DNA of 64,000 nucleotides from Pseudomonas sp. SCA2728.1_7 (GCF_018138145.1 NZ_CP073104.1:2542001-2606000), one strand, 5' to 3'. Shown: positions 8,656 to 17,900, counted from the stretch's first letter. The notes: a model not told the origin generated them from the sequence alone. Translations and numbers: made by a program.

Positions 8656-9534
8656 TTAAACCAGGACGCTGCACTGGCGCAGAGCCGAGCGCAGCGTTTC
8701 ATGACAAGGTGTGCTCAGCCAGGTCAGTGGCAGGCGGATGCCTTCGTGCATCAGGCCCATTTCAACCAAAGCCCACTTCACCGGAATCGGGTTGGCTTCG
8801 ATGAACAGGTCTTTGTGCAGCGGCATCAGTTTTTCGTTGATCGCCCGTGCGGTGTCGGCGTCGCCTTTCAGCGCGGCCTCGCACAGATCAGCCATTTCGC
8901 GTGGCGCAACGTTGGCAGTCACGGAGATGTTGCCTTTGCCGCCCAGCAGGATCAGTTCAACGGCGGTCGGATCATCGCCGGACAGCACGATGAAATCCTT
9001 GCTCACACCATCGATGATCGCTTTGGCGCGTTTCAGGTCGCCAGTGGCTTCCTTGATGCCGATGATGTTCGGCACGGTGGACAGGCGGATCACGGTTTCG
9101 GCCTGCATGTCGCACGACGTGCGGCCCGGAACGTTGTAGAGAATCTGTGGAATGTCGACCGATTCAGCAATGTGTTTGAAGTGCTGATACAAGCCTTCCT
9201 GAGTCGGCTTGTTGTAGTACGGAACAACCAGCAGGCAGGCATCGGCGCCGGCTTCTTTGGCGTTGCGGGTCAGCTCGACGGCTTCGCGGGTCGAGTTGGC
9301 GCCAGTGCCGGCGATGACCGGAATGCGCCCGGCAACCTGTTTGACCACGGCTTTGATGACGGCGATGTGTTCTTCGACATCAAGGGTTGCCGACTCGCCG
9401 GTAGTACCGACCGCGACAATGGCATGGGTGCCGTTCTTGAGATGGAAGTCCACGAGTTTGCTGAGGCTGTCCCAGTCAAGACGCCCTTGTGCATCCATGG
9501 GAGTGACCAGTGCCACCATACTGCCCGCAATCAT
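8656..9534 (-). CDS. dapA: 4-hydroxy-tetrahydrodipicolinate synthase
   Basis: 292 residues, the usual DapA length, from the ATG at 9534 ([14 protein letters not shown]). It condenses pyruvate with aspartate semialdehyde, the first committed step to diaminopimelate and lysine. Visible sites are the GTTGES turn that binds the substrate carboxylate, the Tyr in [12 protein letters not shown] and the Schiff-base Lys in IGIKEATGD. First gene of the minus-strand operon with bamC, the MBL gene and purC, divergent from gcvR. Confidence 0.96.
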   Translation of the reverse strand: MIAGSMVALVTPMDAQGRLDWDSLSKLVDFHLKNGTHAIVAVGTTGESATLDVEEHIAVIKAVVKQVAGRIPVIAGTGANSTREAVELTRNAKEAGADACLLVVPYYNKPTQEGLYQHFKHIAESVDIPQILYNVPGRTSCDMQAETVIRLSTVPNIIGIKEATGDLKRAKAIIDGVSKDFIVLSGDDPTAVELILLGGKGNISVTANVAPREMADLCEAALKGDADTARAINEKLMPLHKDLFIEANPIPVKWALVEMGLMHEGIRLPLTWLSTPCHETLRSALRQCSVLV

Positions 9535-9864
9535 GAAACCGCTCCTGCCGGAAAAAGAGAGCGGTAATGGTACTGGCGCCAAGATGCTTGCACAAGCGAA
9601 GTACTGCGCTGCCGCCATTCCCCTTGGCGTCGCTTTTCGCTACCCTTCAGACTTTGATCGGTACTGATCAGCTTGTACGCCGGGTTCCAGCCTCCCTTTA
9701 CGGCCTCCCAGACCCCGTTCCTGCGTCGCATCGACGCGCTCCCGCTATAGTGGAGCGAGCCGCGAGCGCTGGCCGGGCCTCTTTTTATGGACAGCCAGAA
9801 CAGGCACTCCCCGGCAGCCAATGCCCGTAACCCTACCGACCGCTCATCGCTTTAGGAATGCTGC
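9535..9864. other. Divergent dapA/gcvR promoter region
   Basis: 330 bases without a gene between the divergent starts of dapA and gcvR. It should hold both promoters. A plausible -10 (TATAGT at about 9745) is seen on the plus strand, but no confident operator or riboswitch; nothing resembling a lysine riboswitch was found. Confidence 0.4.
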
Positions 9865-10425
9865 ATGTCCACCCCCACAGTTCGCGAACAATTCCTTGTT
9901 ATCAGTGCCCTTGGCGCCAACCCCATGGAGCTGACTAACGTCCTGTGCCGCGCCAGCCATGAAAATCGCTGCGCCGTGGTTACTTCGCGCCTGACTCGCC
10001 ACGGCGAGTGCAGTGCGCTGGTCCTTGAGGTCTCCGGCAGCTGGGACGCCCTCGCCCGCCTGGAGGGCAGCCTGCCAGGCCTGGCCAAGAAACATGCCTT
10101 CACGGCTAACGTGGTGCGTAGCGCGCCGCTGGAAAATCGTCCGCAGGCGCTGCCGTACGTGGCCTATGTCAGCTCGGCGTATCGTCCGGACATCATCAAT
10201 GAGCTGTGCCAGTTCTTCATGGATCACAACGTCGAACTGGAAAACCTGACCTGCGACACGTATCAGGCGCCGCAGACCGGCGGCACCATGCTCAACGCCA
10301 CGTTCACCGTGACCCTGCCGGCCGGCACCCAGATCAGTTGGCTGCGCGACCAGTTCCTCGACTTCTCCGACGCGATGAACCTCGATGCACTGATCGAGCC
10401 TTGGCGCCCACAAAACCCAATGTAA
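9865..10425 (+). CDS. gcvR: Glycine cleavage system regulator GcvR
   Basis: 186 residues with two ACT domains (about 9-85 and 95-175), the GcvR layout. In E. coli GcvR binds GcvA and glycine to repress the glycine cleavage operon; in pseudomonads the partner is less clear. The start MSTPTVREQFLVISALG fits the family, with AGGAATGC just upstream. bcp follows after 10 bases, so the two are co-transcribed. Confidence 0.93.
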   Translation: MSTPTVREQFLVISALGANPMELTNVLCRASHENRCAVVTSRLTRHGECSALVLEVSGSWDALARLEGSLPGLAKKHAFTANVVRSAPLENRPQALPYVAYVSSAYRPDIINELCQFFMDHNVELENLTCDTYQAPQTGGTMLNATFTVTLPAGTQISWLRDQFLDFSDAMNLDALIEPWRPQNPM

Positions 10426-10435
10426 GGAAGCTTTC

Positions 10436-10909
10436 ATGGCCGTTGTCATCGACCAACCGGTTGCGGATTTCGAAGCACCTGCCACCAGCGGGCAGACCGT
10501 CAGCCTGTCTGCCCTGAAGGGCAAACAAGTGGTGATCTATTTCTATCCGAAGGACAGCACCCCGGGTTGCACTACCGAAGGTCAGGGCTTTCGTGATCAA
10601 TACGCCGCGTTCAAGGCCGCCAATACCGAGATTTTCGGTATCTCTCGCGACAGCCTGAAGTCCCACGAGAACTTCAAGTGCAAGCAGGAGTTTCCCTTTG
10701 AGCTGATCAGCGACAAGGACGAAGCCGTCTGCCAATTGTTCGACGTGATCAAGTTGAAGAAGCTGTACGGCAAGGAATACCTGGGCGTTGATCGCAGCAC
10801 GTTCCTGATTGATAAGGAAGGCGTGCTGCGTCAGGAATGGCGCGGTGTGAAGGTGCCGGGGCATGTGGATGCAGTTCTGGCTGCTGCTCAGAATCTGAAT
10901 AAAGCTTGA
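10436..10909 (+). CDS. bcp: Peroxiredoxin, Bcp/PrxQ type
   Basis: 157 residues. Thioredoxin-fold peroxidase with the peroxidatic Cys in FYPKDSTPGCTTEG (C45). The E. coli enzyme has a second Cys five residues later; here that position is Gln (TTEGQGF), so the resolving Cys must be elsewhere (C82 in FKCK is a candidate) or the enzyme works as a 1-Cys type. It reduces H2O2 and organic peroxides with thioredoxin. Placed directly behind gcvR, as in other pseudomonads. Confidence 0.94.
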   Translation: MAVVIDQPVADFEAPATSGQTVSLSALKGKQVVIYFYPKDSTPGCTTEGQGFRDQYAAFKAANTEIFGISRDSLKSHENFKCKQEFPFELISDKDEAVCQLFDVIKLKKLYGKEYLGVDRSTFLIDKEGVLRQEWRGVKVPGHVDAVLAAAQNLNKA

Positions 10910-10936
10910 TGGTTTTGCGTCGCCCTCATTGACGCC

Positions 10937-11010
10937 TTCGCGAGCAAGCTCGCTCCCACATTGAACTTGTGAACGCCACAGATCCAATGTGGGAGCGAGC
11001 CTGCTCGCGA
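10937..11010. repeat. REP pair, CGCTCCCACA family
   Basis: Two inverted REP units (10937-10960 and 10988-11010) with the Pseudomonas core TCGCGAGC..GCTCGCTCCCACA, about 27 bases apart, between the convergent bcp and permease genes. May also act as a terminator. Confidence 0.85.
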
Positions 11011-11040
11011 ATAGCCTTCATACAAAATCTGACTCAACCG

Positions 11041-12111
11041 CTACAGCAGCGGCGCCACCGCCGGCTCTTGGCGCGGCCAGGCATCCAGCACCGCCTTGAA
11101 CAGCGTCGCCAGCGGGATCGCAAAGAACACGCCCCAGAATCCCCACAACCCGCCAAACAACAGCACCGCGCAGATGATTGCCACCGGGTGCAGGTTGACC
11201 GCCTCCGAGAACAGCAACGGCACCAGCACGTTGCCATCCAGTGTCTGGATGATTCCGTAGACCGCCATCAAATAGATGAACTGATCACTCCAGCCCCACT
11301 GAAACAACGCAATCAGCAACACCGGCACGGTCACCACCACCGCGCCAACGTACGGCACCACCACCGAGACGCCGACCAGCAACGCCAGCAGCGCCGCATA
11401 ATTCAGTCCGAGCGCCACAAAAGCGATGTAGGTCACGCCACCACAAATAACGATTTCAATGACCTTGCCGCGAATGTAATTGGCGATCTGTCGGTTCATT
11501 TCCTGCGCAACCCGGGTGATCAATGCACGCTCACGCGGCAAGTAGCCACGCACCCACTCGCCGATCATGACCCGGTCCTTGAGGAAGAAGAACACCAGAA
11601 TCGGCACCAGCACCAGATAGATCATGATGTTCACCAGCAATGGCAGACTCGACAACGAGAATGTCAGTGCCCATTGGCCGAACTTGCCGATCTCGCCCCG
11701 TGCTGCTTCGATCGCCTGCAACACCTGCTCGTCGGACACCAGATGCGGATAGCGCTCCGGCAGTAACAGCAGCAGCGATTGCCATTTGGCGAGCATGCCC
11801 GGCAGTTCATTGAACAGGGTAATCAACTGATGCCAGAGCAACGGCAACACCACGACGATGAACAGCATCAACACGCCCATGAACAGCGCGAACACCAACC
11901 CCACCGCCACCCCACCCGGCACGCGCAGGCGTTCCAGCGTGACCACCAGGCCTTGCATCAGATACGCCAGCACCATCCCCGCCAGCACCGGCGCGAGCAT
12001 GCCGCCAAGGGTGAGCACTGCGGTGAAGGCGAGAAACAGCAGCACCGCCAGCACCACGGCTTCTTCATCGGAGAAGTAGCGCTGAATCCAGTCGCGTAAC
12101 ACTTTGAACAT
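11041..12111 (-). CDS. AI-2E family transporter (PerM-like)
   Basis: 356 residues from the ATG at 12111. About eight hydrophobic segments with the family arrangement: paired N-terminal helices (AVVLAVLLFLAFTAVL), a central soluble segment (about 90-140), and the C-terminal motif VPYVGAVVVTVPVLLIAL followed by DGNVLVPLLFSEAVNLHPVAI. The family includes TqsA and PerM; the real substrate is not known. Neighbour of the TusA-like and BepA genes in the order also found in PAO1. Confidence 0.88.
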   Translation of the reverse strand: MFKVLRDWIQRYFSDEEAVVLAVLLFLAFTAVLTLGGMLAPVLAGMVLAYLMQGLVVTLERLRVPGGVAVGLVFALFMGVLMLFIVVVLPLLWHQLITLFNELPGMLAKWQSLLLLLPERYPHLVSDEQVLQAIEAARGEIGKFGQWALTFSLSSLPLLVNIMIYLVLVPILVFFFLKDRVMIGEWVRGYLPRERALITRVAQEMNRQIANYIRGKVIEIVICGGVTYIAFVALGLNYAALLALLVGVSVVVPYVGAVVVTVPVLLIALFQWGWSDQFIYLMAVYGIIQTLDGNVLVPLLFSEAVNLHPVAIICAVLLFGGLWGFWGVFFAIPLATLFKAVLDAWPRQEPAVAPLL

Positions 12112-12143
12112 CAATAATCCTTAGGTCTTTTACGCTGTCGGTT

Positions 12144-12383
12144 TCAGGCCTTTTTCAACCAGTAACGGTAAACGCCTGCTTCGTCTTCTTCGCGCAGCAG
12201 GGTATGACCGGCCAACTTGGCAAAGGTGCGGAAGTCGCGCTGCGAGCCTGCGTCGGTCGCGATGACCTTGAGGACAGCGCCACTCTGGAGCTTGTTGAGT
12301 TCCATTTTTGCCTTGAGCAACGGCAACGGACAATTCAGGCCACTGGCGTCCAGTTCCACGTCATGGGCTACAGCGTCAGTCAT
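12144..12383 (-). CDS. TusA-family sulfurtransferase-like protein
   Basis: 79 residues with the defining CPxP motif near the start (LDASGLNCPLPLLKAK, Cys about 18) and the alpha-beta fold pattern of SirA/TusA proteins. TusA carries persulfide sulfur for tRNA thiolation and molybdenum cofactor; this paralogue group in pseudomonads has been linked to Mo-cofactor or sulfur relay, so the exact role is uncertain. Same strand as, and 32 bases ahead of, the AI-2E transporter gene. Confidence 0.88.
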   Translation of the reverse strand: MTDAVAHDVELDASGLNCPLPLLKAKMELNKLQSGAVLKVIATDAGSQRDFRTFAKLAGHTLLREEDEAGVYRYWLKKA

Positions 12384-12481
12384 TGCGTCACTCCGGTTCG
12401 GGTCGTCGAGCTGCCTAGAATATCTGGTCGCAGCTCCGGTGTCCGGCTACAGTAAGGTCTTTGTCTTCTAAGGCTTTGTGC

Positions 12482-13915
12482 ATGACTTTTCTGCGCCCTA
12501 CCCTGCTGACGCTCGCTTGCCTGCTCGCCTCACCAGGCTTTGCCGACGATCTGCCGTCACTCGGCGACGCCAGTTCTGCCATTGTCTCGCCGCAACAGGA
12601 ATACCAGCTCGGCCGCGCCTGGCTGGCGATGTTGCGCAGCCAGGTTTCACAACTCAACGATCCGCAGCTCAAGGACTACGTCGAATCGAGCGTGTACAAG
12701 CTGGTGGAGACCAGCCAGGTCACTGACCGGCGTCTTGAGTTCATTCTGATCAACAGCCCGCAGCTCAACGCCTTCGCAGCGCCGGGCGGTGTGGTCGGGG
12801 TCAACGGTGGCTTGTTCCTCAATGCGCAGACCGAGGGCGAATACGCTTCGGTACTCGCCCACGAATTGGCGCACTTGTCACAACGCCACTTCGCTCGCGG
12901 CGTCGAGGCTTCGCAGCGGATGCAGGTGCCGATGATGGCTGCGCTGCTGGCCGGCATCGTTATCGCGGCGGCCGGTGGCGGTGACGCTGGCATCGCAACA
13001 ATTGCCGGTACGCAGGCAGCGGCGATTCAATCGCAACGGACCTTCTCCCGACAGAACGAACAGGAAGCCGACCGCATCGGTATCCTCAATCTGGAAAAGG
13101 CCGGTTATGACCCGCGCTCGATGCCGACCATGTTCGAGCGTCTGATGCGTCAATATCGTTTCGACGCCAAGCCACCGGAATTCCTCCTGACTCACCCGGT
13201 GACCGAATCGCGTATTGCTGACACCCGCAACCGTGCCGAACAGGCCAAACAGGGCGGTATAGAAGACTCCAAGCGCTATCAGTTGATCCGCGCGCGCGTG
13301 CAGCTGATCTATGAAGAAACCCCTGGCCTGGGTGCCAAGCGTTTCCGTGCGCAACTGGACGAGAACCCGAAAAACGATGTGGCGCGTTACGGTCTGGCGA
13401 TCGCTCAGATCAAGGGCGGCCAGCTGAACGAGGCTCGCGAGAACCTCAAGCAATTGCTGGCAACATCGCCTAACGAAATTATCTATAACCTCGCCCAGGT
13501 CGATCTGGACATCACCAATAATCGTTTGCCAGATGCGCAATCGCGGGTTGACCGGATGCTCACGCAATATCCCGGCAACTATCCGCTGAATCAGGTTCGT
13601 GTGGATCTGCTGCTGAAACAGAATCGCGCACCGGATGCCGAGAAGGCTCTGGAAGCGTTACTCAAATCCCGCCCGGATGACCCGGACGTCTGGTATCAGG
13701 TCGCCGAAACCCGTGGCTTGTCCGGCAATATCATCGGCCTGCATCAGGCGCGCGCCGAGTACTTTGCATTGGTTGGCGATTATCGTCAGGCGATCCAGCA
13801 GCTCGATTTTGCCAAGCGCAAGGCTGGCAGCAACTTCCCGCTATCCTCGCGAATCGATGCCCGCCAGCGTGAGCTGATGGAGCAGGAGCGGATGATCAAG
13901 GACATGATGGGCTGA
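12482..13915 (+). CDS. bepA: BepA-like M48 metalloprotease with TPR tail
   Basis: 477 residues from the ATG at 12482, followed by a Sec signal peptide ending near SPGFADD. The zinc site is visible as HELAH (about 127-131), with the third ligand Glu in NEQEADRIG. The C-terminal half carries TPR-like repeats (about 290-470). BepA works in the periplasm, degrading misassembled LptD and other outer-membrane proteins and assisting BAM. Convergent with mucD; the pair shares a bidirectional terminator. Confidence 0.9.
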   Translation: MTFLRPTLLTLACLLASPGFADDLPSLGDASSAIVSPQQEYQLGRAWLAMLRSQVSQLNDPQLKDYVESSVYKLVETSQVTDRRLEFILINSPQLNAFAAPGGVVGVNGGLFLNAQTEGEYASVLAHELAHLSQRHFARGVEASQRMQVPMMAALLAGIVIAAAGGGDAGIATIAGTQAAAIQSQRTFSRQNEQEADRIGILNLEKAGYDPRSMPTMFERLMRQYRFDAKPPEFLLTHPVTESRIADTRNRAEQAKQGGIEDSKRYQLIRARVQLIYEETPGLGAKRFRAQLDENPKNDVARYGLAIAQIKGGQLNEARENLKQLLATSPNEIIYNLAQVDLDITNNRLPDAQSRVDRMLTQYPGNYPLNQVRVDLLLKQNRAPDAEKALEALLKSRPDDPDVWYQVAETRGLSGNIIGLHQARAEYFALVGDYRQAIQQLDFAKRKAGSNFPLSSRIDARQRELMEQERMIKDMMG

Positions 13916-13946
13916 TCGTTACCCACCGGGACAAAAGCTTCAGGCA

Positions 13947-13981
13947 TAAAAAAACCGCCTCTTTCGAGGCGGTTTCTTTTT
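13947..13981. terminator. Bidirectional terminator between bepA and mucD
   Basis: 10-bp perfect stem (13952-13961 with 13966-13975), TTTC loop, A-run before and T-run after, serving both convergent genes. Confidence 0.92.
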
Positions 13982-13996
13982 TACCCTGCCGCTGGA

Positions 13997-15430
13997 TTAT
14001 TCAGCCAGTTTGAAGGTGATGAAGCTGGCGCGACCTTGACGCAGAACGCGCATCGACACCGAACGATTCTTCGGCAGCGCTTTGGCGATCTCGCCGAACT
14101 CCTTGGTGGAGCCGATGGCCTGGTTGTTCAGGTGCGTAATCACGTCACCTGGCTGCAGACCGATCAGGGCCGCAGGACCGTCCTGCACTTCCTTGATCAC
14201 CACACCACCTTTGAGGTCGTAGGTTTTCTTCTGCTCGGCGGTCAGCTCACCCACGGCAACACCGAGACGGTTACTGGTGGTTTCAGCGCCGGACTTAGGC
14301 AGTGCATCCAGTTCTTTGTCTTCGTCCGGGATGGCGCCAACGGTCAGCTCGACGTTCTTGCGCTTGCCTTCACGAATCACTTCCAGATTGGCTTTGGCGC
14401 CAGCTTTCAGTGCACCGACCAGATGTGGCAGGTCCGCAGACATGACGATCGGCTGGCCGTTCATGCTCAGGATCACGTCGCCGACTTGCAGGCCACCTTT
14501 GGCTGCCGGGCCGTCATCCTGAATCTGGGCAACCAGCGCGCCGGCTGGTTTATCCAGACCGAACGACTCGGCCAGATCCTTGTTCACTTCCTGGATGACC
14601 ACGCCCAGCCAGCCACGGCTGACCTTGCCACCGCTCTTCAGCTGATTGGACACATCCATCGCCACGTCGATCGGGATCGCGAACGACACGCCCATGAAGC
14701 CGCCCGAACGCGTGTAGATCTGCGAGTTGATGCCGACCACTTCACCGTTCAGGTTGAACAGAGGGCCACCGGAGTTGCCCGGGTTGATAGGCACGTCAGT
14801 CTGGATGAACGGCACATAGTTTTCGTTCGGCAGACTACGGCCGACGGCACTGACGATGCCTTGGGTCACGGTGTGATCAAAGCCGAACGGCGAACCGATA
14901 GCGACGACCCACTGACCGGCTTTCAAGTCCTGGGATTTGCCGAGTTTGAGCACCGGCAGATCTTTGCCTTCGATTTTCAGCAACGCCACGTCGGAACGCG
15001 GGTCGGTGCCGATCAGCTTGGCTTTCATTTCGCTGCGGTCGGCGAGGCGCACGAGGATCTCGTCAGCATCAGCGATCACATGGTTGTTGGTCAGGATGTA
15101 GCCATCCGGAGAGATGATGAAGCCCGAGCCCAGCGACTGCGCTTCACGCTGACGACCACCACCGCCCGGCGAGCGCTGTTGAGGCGGCATGCCACGCTCG
15201 AAGAACTCGCGCAGCATCGGCGGCAGACCTTCCAGATCAGGCATCTGCTGATTCACCTTGCGATCCGGCAGTTTCTGCGTGGTACTGATGTTCACCACGG
15301 CTGGCGACGCCTGTTCGACCAATTGGGTGAAGTCAGGCAGATCGGCCGCTTGTGCAGCAGGGACTGCCTGACCGAGCAACAGCACGGTGGCGAAAATGGA
15401 GAGATAAGATTTCAAACTTGGTATCGACAT
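13997..15430 (-). CDS. mucD: Periplasmic serine protease MucD (DegP-like)
   Basis: 477 residues from the ATG at 15430, preceded by GGGAG. The signal peptide ends around AAQAAD. Trypsin-like protease triad: His in TNNHVIAD (about 117), Asp in SDVALLKI (about 147), Ser in NPGNSGGPL (about 220). Two PDZ domains follow (about 265-355 and 385-475). MucD removes misfolded envelope proteins and restrains AlgU activation and alginate production. It is the last gene of the algU cluster; 210 bases with a hairpin separate it from mucB, where P. aeruginosa has mucC. Confidence 0.96.
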   Translation of the reverse strand: MSIPSLKSYLSIFATVLLLGQAVPAAQAADLPDFTQLVEQASPAVVNISTTQKLPDRKVNQQMPDLEGLPPMLREFFERGMPPQQRSPGGGGRQREAQSLGSGFIISPDGYILTNNHVIADADEILVRLADRSEMKAKLIGTDPRSDVALLKIEGKDLPVLKLGKSQDLKAGQWVVAIGSPFGFDHTVTQGIVSAVGRSLPNENYVPFIQTDVPINPGNSGGPLFNLNGEVVGINSQIYTRSGGFMGVSFAIPIDVAMDVSNQLKSGGKVSRGWLGVVIQEVNKDLAESFGLDKPAGALVAQIQDDGPAAKGGLQVGDVILSMNGQPIVMSADLPHLVGALKAGAKANLEVIREGKRKNVELTVGAIPDEDKELDALPKSGAETTSNRLGVAVGELTAEQKKTYDLKGGVVIKEVQDGPAALIGLQPGDVITHLNNQAIGSTKEFGEIAKALPKNRSVSMRVLRQGRASFITFKLAE

Positions 15431-15510
15431 ACAGCTCCCGTTACGACGAGCAGGGTTAAGCGATATGGAGCAAGGAACGCCGGAAACCACCGACCGGCAT
15501 TTTTGTTCCG

Positions 15511-15545
15511 GCAAAAACAAACAAGGCCAGAGCCGTGAGGCTCTG
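15511..15545 (-). terminator. Possible terminator or attenuator between mucB and mucD
   Basis: A 7-bp GC-rich stem (CAGAGCC / GGCTCTG, 15528-15534 with 15539-15545) followed on the minus strand by an interrupted T-run. It could reduce read-through from algU-mucA-mucB into mucD. Confidence 0.45.
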
Positions 15546-15640
15546 ACCTATAAAAAATTTCCGGGCTATTTGCAAATGAAAATGCTCAGCAAACATTTCA
15601 TCTACGTCTCGACGAAGAAGTGGTAATGACTGAAATCAGC

Positions 15641-16606
15641 TCACTGCTTGCTGGTTGCAGTGCCATCAGTGTTACGCATCGACAGAGCAATTCGTTCGGC
15701 GGTGCCAATCGGGATTTCGCCGACCACCGTCACCATGATTTCGCCCTGAGGCGTGGTCAGGCGGCGTGAAACGGCAACGGTCGGGCCCAATTGAGTCCGA
15801 GTGTCGGTGACGGTTGGGCCGTTCAATGGCTCAAGGAAAACCGAGAAACGCGCCAGACCGTCGTCATATAGCAAGCTGCTGACCTGAGTCTTGGTTTCCG
15901 GATCTTTGTGCGAGTTACTGCTGGTCAGCTCGAAACCCGGCGGTAGCCAGTCCGAGTGCCAGACTTGAGCGGTCTTGACCGCCGAAGCCTTGTCACTGTC
16001 CAGCGTAATTGCCTTGCAGTCAGCGTCGGCCTGCAAGTCCTTGTCCGAAGGGACTTCATCAGTATCAAGACTGGTGAACTGGAAGCGCTCAAGCAACTGC
16101 CCCTTGTCGTTCAGCAGCAACGACTTCAGCGGCAAGCCGGTTTTCTTGTCCAGATGCAGCTCAAACCCGTAACGATGCTGATCGCGAGGCGTCAGCGATA
16201 CGATCACTGCGTCCCGCCCAGCCACGCGCGATTTGCCGATGACGGCAAGGTCATACCAGTTTTTCAGCTTTTGCGGATCGAGAGGACGAGCGGCTGAGTT
16301 GGGAGAATCCCCCAGCCCGGCAATCAGGGTGCCGCTGACGCATTGAGTGTGTCCATCAATGCGCACGACTTCCTGCGCCGAACCGTCGAGCTGAAGTAAA
16401 CGCTCGCGGACCTGGCCATTCTGGACGCGATGCCAGATGTTATGGGTAGAAAAGCTACCGTTACGCTCGTAAACGAATGTGCCGTGAAAGCTTTGCTGTT
16501 GCTCGGCCTGGCCCAGACGGGTCAACCAGTCCTGGGCCTCATCAGCGTGGGCTGGAACAATGAACCAGCCACTGAGCAGAAGCGAAAGTAGAGGTATGGC
16601 GCGCAT
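15641..16606 (-). CDS. mucB: Sigma factor AlgU regulator MucB (RseB-like)
   Basis: 321 residues, signal peptide ending near VPAHADEAQ, then the two-domain lipid-sensing fold of RseB (SFHGTFVYERNGSF start of the large domain; C-terminal small domain from about 220). MucB binds the periplasmic part of MucA and protects it from proteolysis until envelope stress. Starts 8 bases after the mucA stop, so the two are coupled. Confidence 0.95.
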   Translation of the reverse strand: MRAIPLLSLLLSGWFIVPAHADEAQDWLTRLGQAEQQQSFHGTFVYERNGSFSTHNIWHRVQNGQVRERLLQLDGSAQEVVRIDGHTQCVSGTLIAGLGDSPNSAARPLDPQKLKNWYDLAVIGKSRVAGRDAVIVSLTPRDQHRYGFELHLDKKTGLPLKSLLLNDKGQLLERFQFTSLDTDEVPSDKDLQADADCKAITLDSDKASAVKTAQVWHSDWLPPGFELTSSNSHKDPETKTQVSSLLYDDGLARFSVFLEPLNGPTVTDTRTQLGPTVAVSRRLTTPQGEIMVTVVGEIPIGTAERIALSMRNTDGTATSKQ

Positions 16607-16614
16607 GATCCTCC

Positions 16615-17202
16615 TTAACGGTTTTCCAGACTTGCTGCACGTGCGTATGGCAGTGCGCTTTCAGTGCCTTTCAGTGCAGCCTGTTGAGCGTGCTGGCGCA
16701 GATAACCTGGCAGACGCTGATCATGCCAGCCTGGTTGACCTTGCAGTACGCCGTTGGCCATAGGGCCAGTGGCTTCCGAACTCTCACTATAGCCTGCCAG
16801 AACAGCCGGACCTTTGACCTGTGGGGTCGCCAGGGTTGTCTGACTGGATTGCTGAGCCAGTTCGACACCAGCGATTTCGTCCTGGTTGTACAGGCGAACA
16901 CCGGCCAGAACGGCAACAGTCACCGAGGCAGCAACAGCCAGACGGCCGATGTTGCGCCATGGGCTGCGAGATACTTTGGCCGGAGCCGTTTCGTCTTCCA
17001 GTGCAGCAGACACTGCCGCAGCGATATCCAGACGTGGAAGCAGCAGATCCTTGTGCATGGCTGCCCGAGCGATCTGGTAACGAGCCCAGGTCTCACGGGT
17101 ATCAACATCATCCAGTGCATTAAGCACTCGACGCAATTCCAGTTCGTCCGCTTCGTTATCCATCACTGCGGACAGCGATTCCTGCAGGGCTTCACGACTC
17201 AT
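16615..17202 (-). CDS. mucA: Anti-sigma factor MucA
   Basis: 195 residues. The N-terminal cytoplasmic RseA-type domain (SREALQESLSAVMDNEADELELRR) binds AlgU; one TM helix is visible at about 85-103 (LAVAASVTVAVLAGVRLY); the periplasmic tail is the target of regulated proteolysis and of MucB. Full length, so no sign of a mucoid-type truncation. 30 bases separate it from algU. Confidence 0.95.
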   Translation of the reverse strand: MSREALQESLSAVMDNEADELELRRVLNALDDVDTRETWARYQIARAAMHKDLLLPRLDIAAAVSAALEDETAPAKVSRSPWRNIGRLAVAASVTVAVLAGVRLYNQDEIAGVELAQQSSQTTLATPQVKGPAVLAGYSESSEATGPMANGVLQGQPGWHDQRLPGYLRQHAQQAALKGTESALPYARAASLENR

Positions 17203-17232
17203 GGCGTTCCTCTCTTGGCTGTCGCCGCTGTC

Positions 17233-17814
17233 TCAGTTTTCCTGCAACAACGGCTGCAGGGCTTTATCGATGGCCTCCCGAGCGCGGAAAATCCGGGAGC
17301 GCACGGTACCCACCGGACATTGCATGACGCTCGCAATGTCCTCGTAACTCAGACCATCGAATTCACGTAAAGTTAAAGCCGTACGCAAATCCTCTGGCAG
17401 TTGCTGGATGGTTCGATGGACGGTGCCTTCGATCTCATCCCGCAGCAGTGCACGTTCTGGTGACTCGAGATCCTTGAGGCCGTGATCGCCATCGTAGAAC
17501 TCTGCGTCTTCGGAACTTACATCGCTATCCGGCGGCCGGCGGCCGCGTGAAACCAGGTAATTCTTCGCCGTGTTAATGGCAATACGGTACAGCCACGTAT
17601 AAAACGCACTGTCGCCGCGAAAGTTTCCAAGTGCTCGATACGCCTTGATAAAGGCTTCCTGAGCCACGTCCTGGGCTTCATGGGTGTCGTGCACAAAACG
17701 CACGATCAACCCGAGAATCTTGTGCTGATACTTCAGCACCAACAGATCGAAAGCTCGCTTGTCGCCGCGTTGAACGCGCTCGACCAGCTGCTGATCCTCT
17801 TCCTGGGTTAGCAT
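17233..17814 (-). CDS. algU: Sigma factor AlgU (RpoE/sigma-22)
   Basis: 193 residues from the ATG at 17814, the exact usual AlgU length; an upstream open stretch is ignored because it lacks family sequence. Region 2 (DVAQEAFIKAYRAL, FYTWLYRIAINTAKNYL) and region 4 (LREFDGLSYEDIASVMQCPVGTVRSRIFRAREAI) are clear. It directs RNA polymerase to envelope-stress and alginate genes. First gene of algU-mucA-mucB(-mucD) and preceded by its own type of promoter, so positive autoregulation is likely. Confidence 0.97.
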   Translation of the reverse strand: MLTQEEDQQLVERVQRGDKRAFDLLVLKYQHKILGLIVRFVHDTHEAQDVAQEAFIKAYRALGNFRGDSAFYTWLYRIAINTAKNYLVSRGRRPPDSDVSSEDAEFYDGDHGLKDLESPERALLRDEIEGTVHRTIQQLPEDLRTALTLREFDGLSYEDIASVMQCPVGTVRSRIFRAREAIDKALQPLLQEN

Positions 17815-17873
17815 GAACACTCCTCGATAAGCCCGGAGGAGACTTGCATAACTAAACGACCAGACTTGCAAAC

Positions 17874-17900
17874 ATAGACTCGGGCTTTTCGCAAAAGTTC
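17874..17900 (-). promoter_or_regulatory. AlgU-dependent promoter of algU
   Basis: On the minus strand GAACTT (17900-17895), a spacer of 16, then TCTAT (17878-17874), a near match to the AlgU/sigma-E consensus GAACTT-N16-TCTGA. It would give a leader of about 50 bases before the algU start. Confidence 0.75.

Noticed and set aside
14036..15538. 500-codon open frame opposite mucD
   Set aside because: His/Arg/Gln-rich shadow caused by high GC; mucD is beyond doubt on the other strand.
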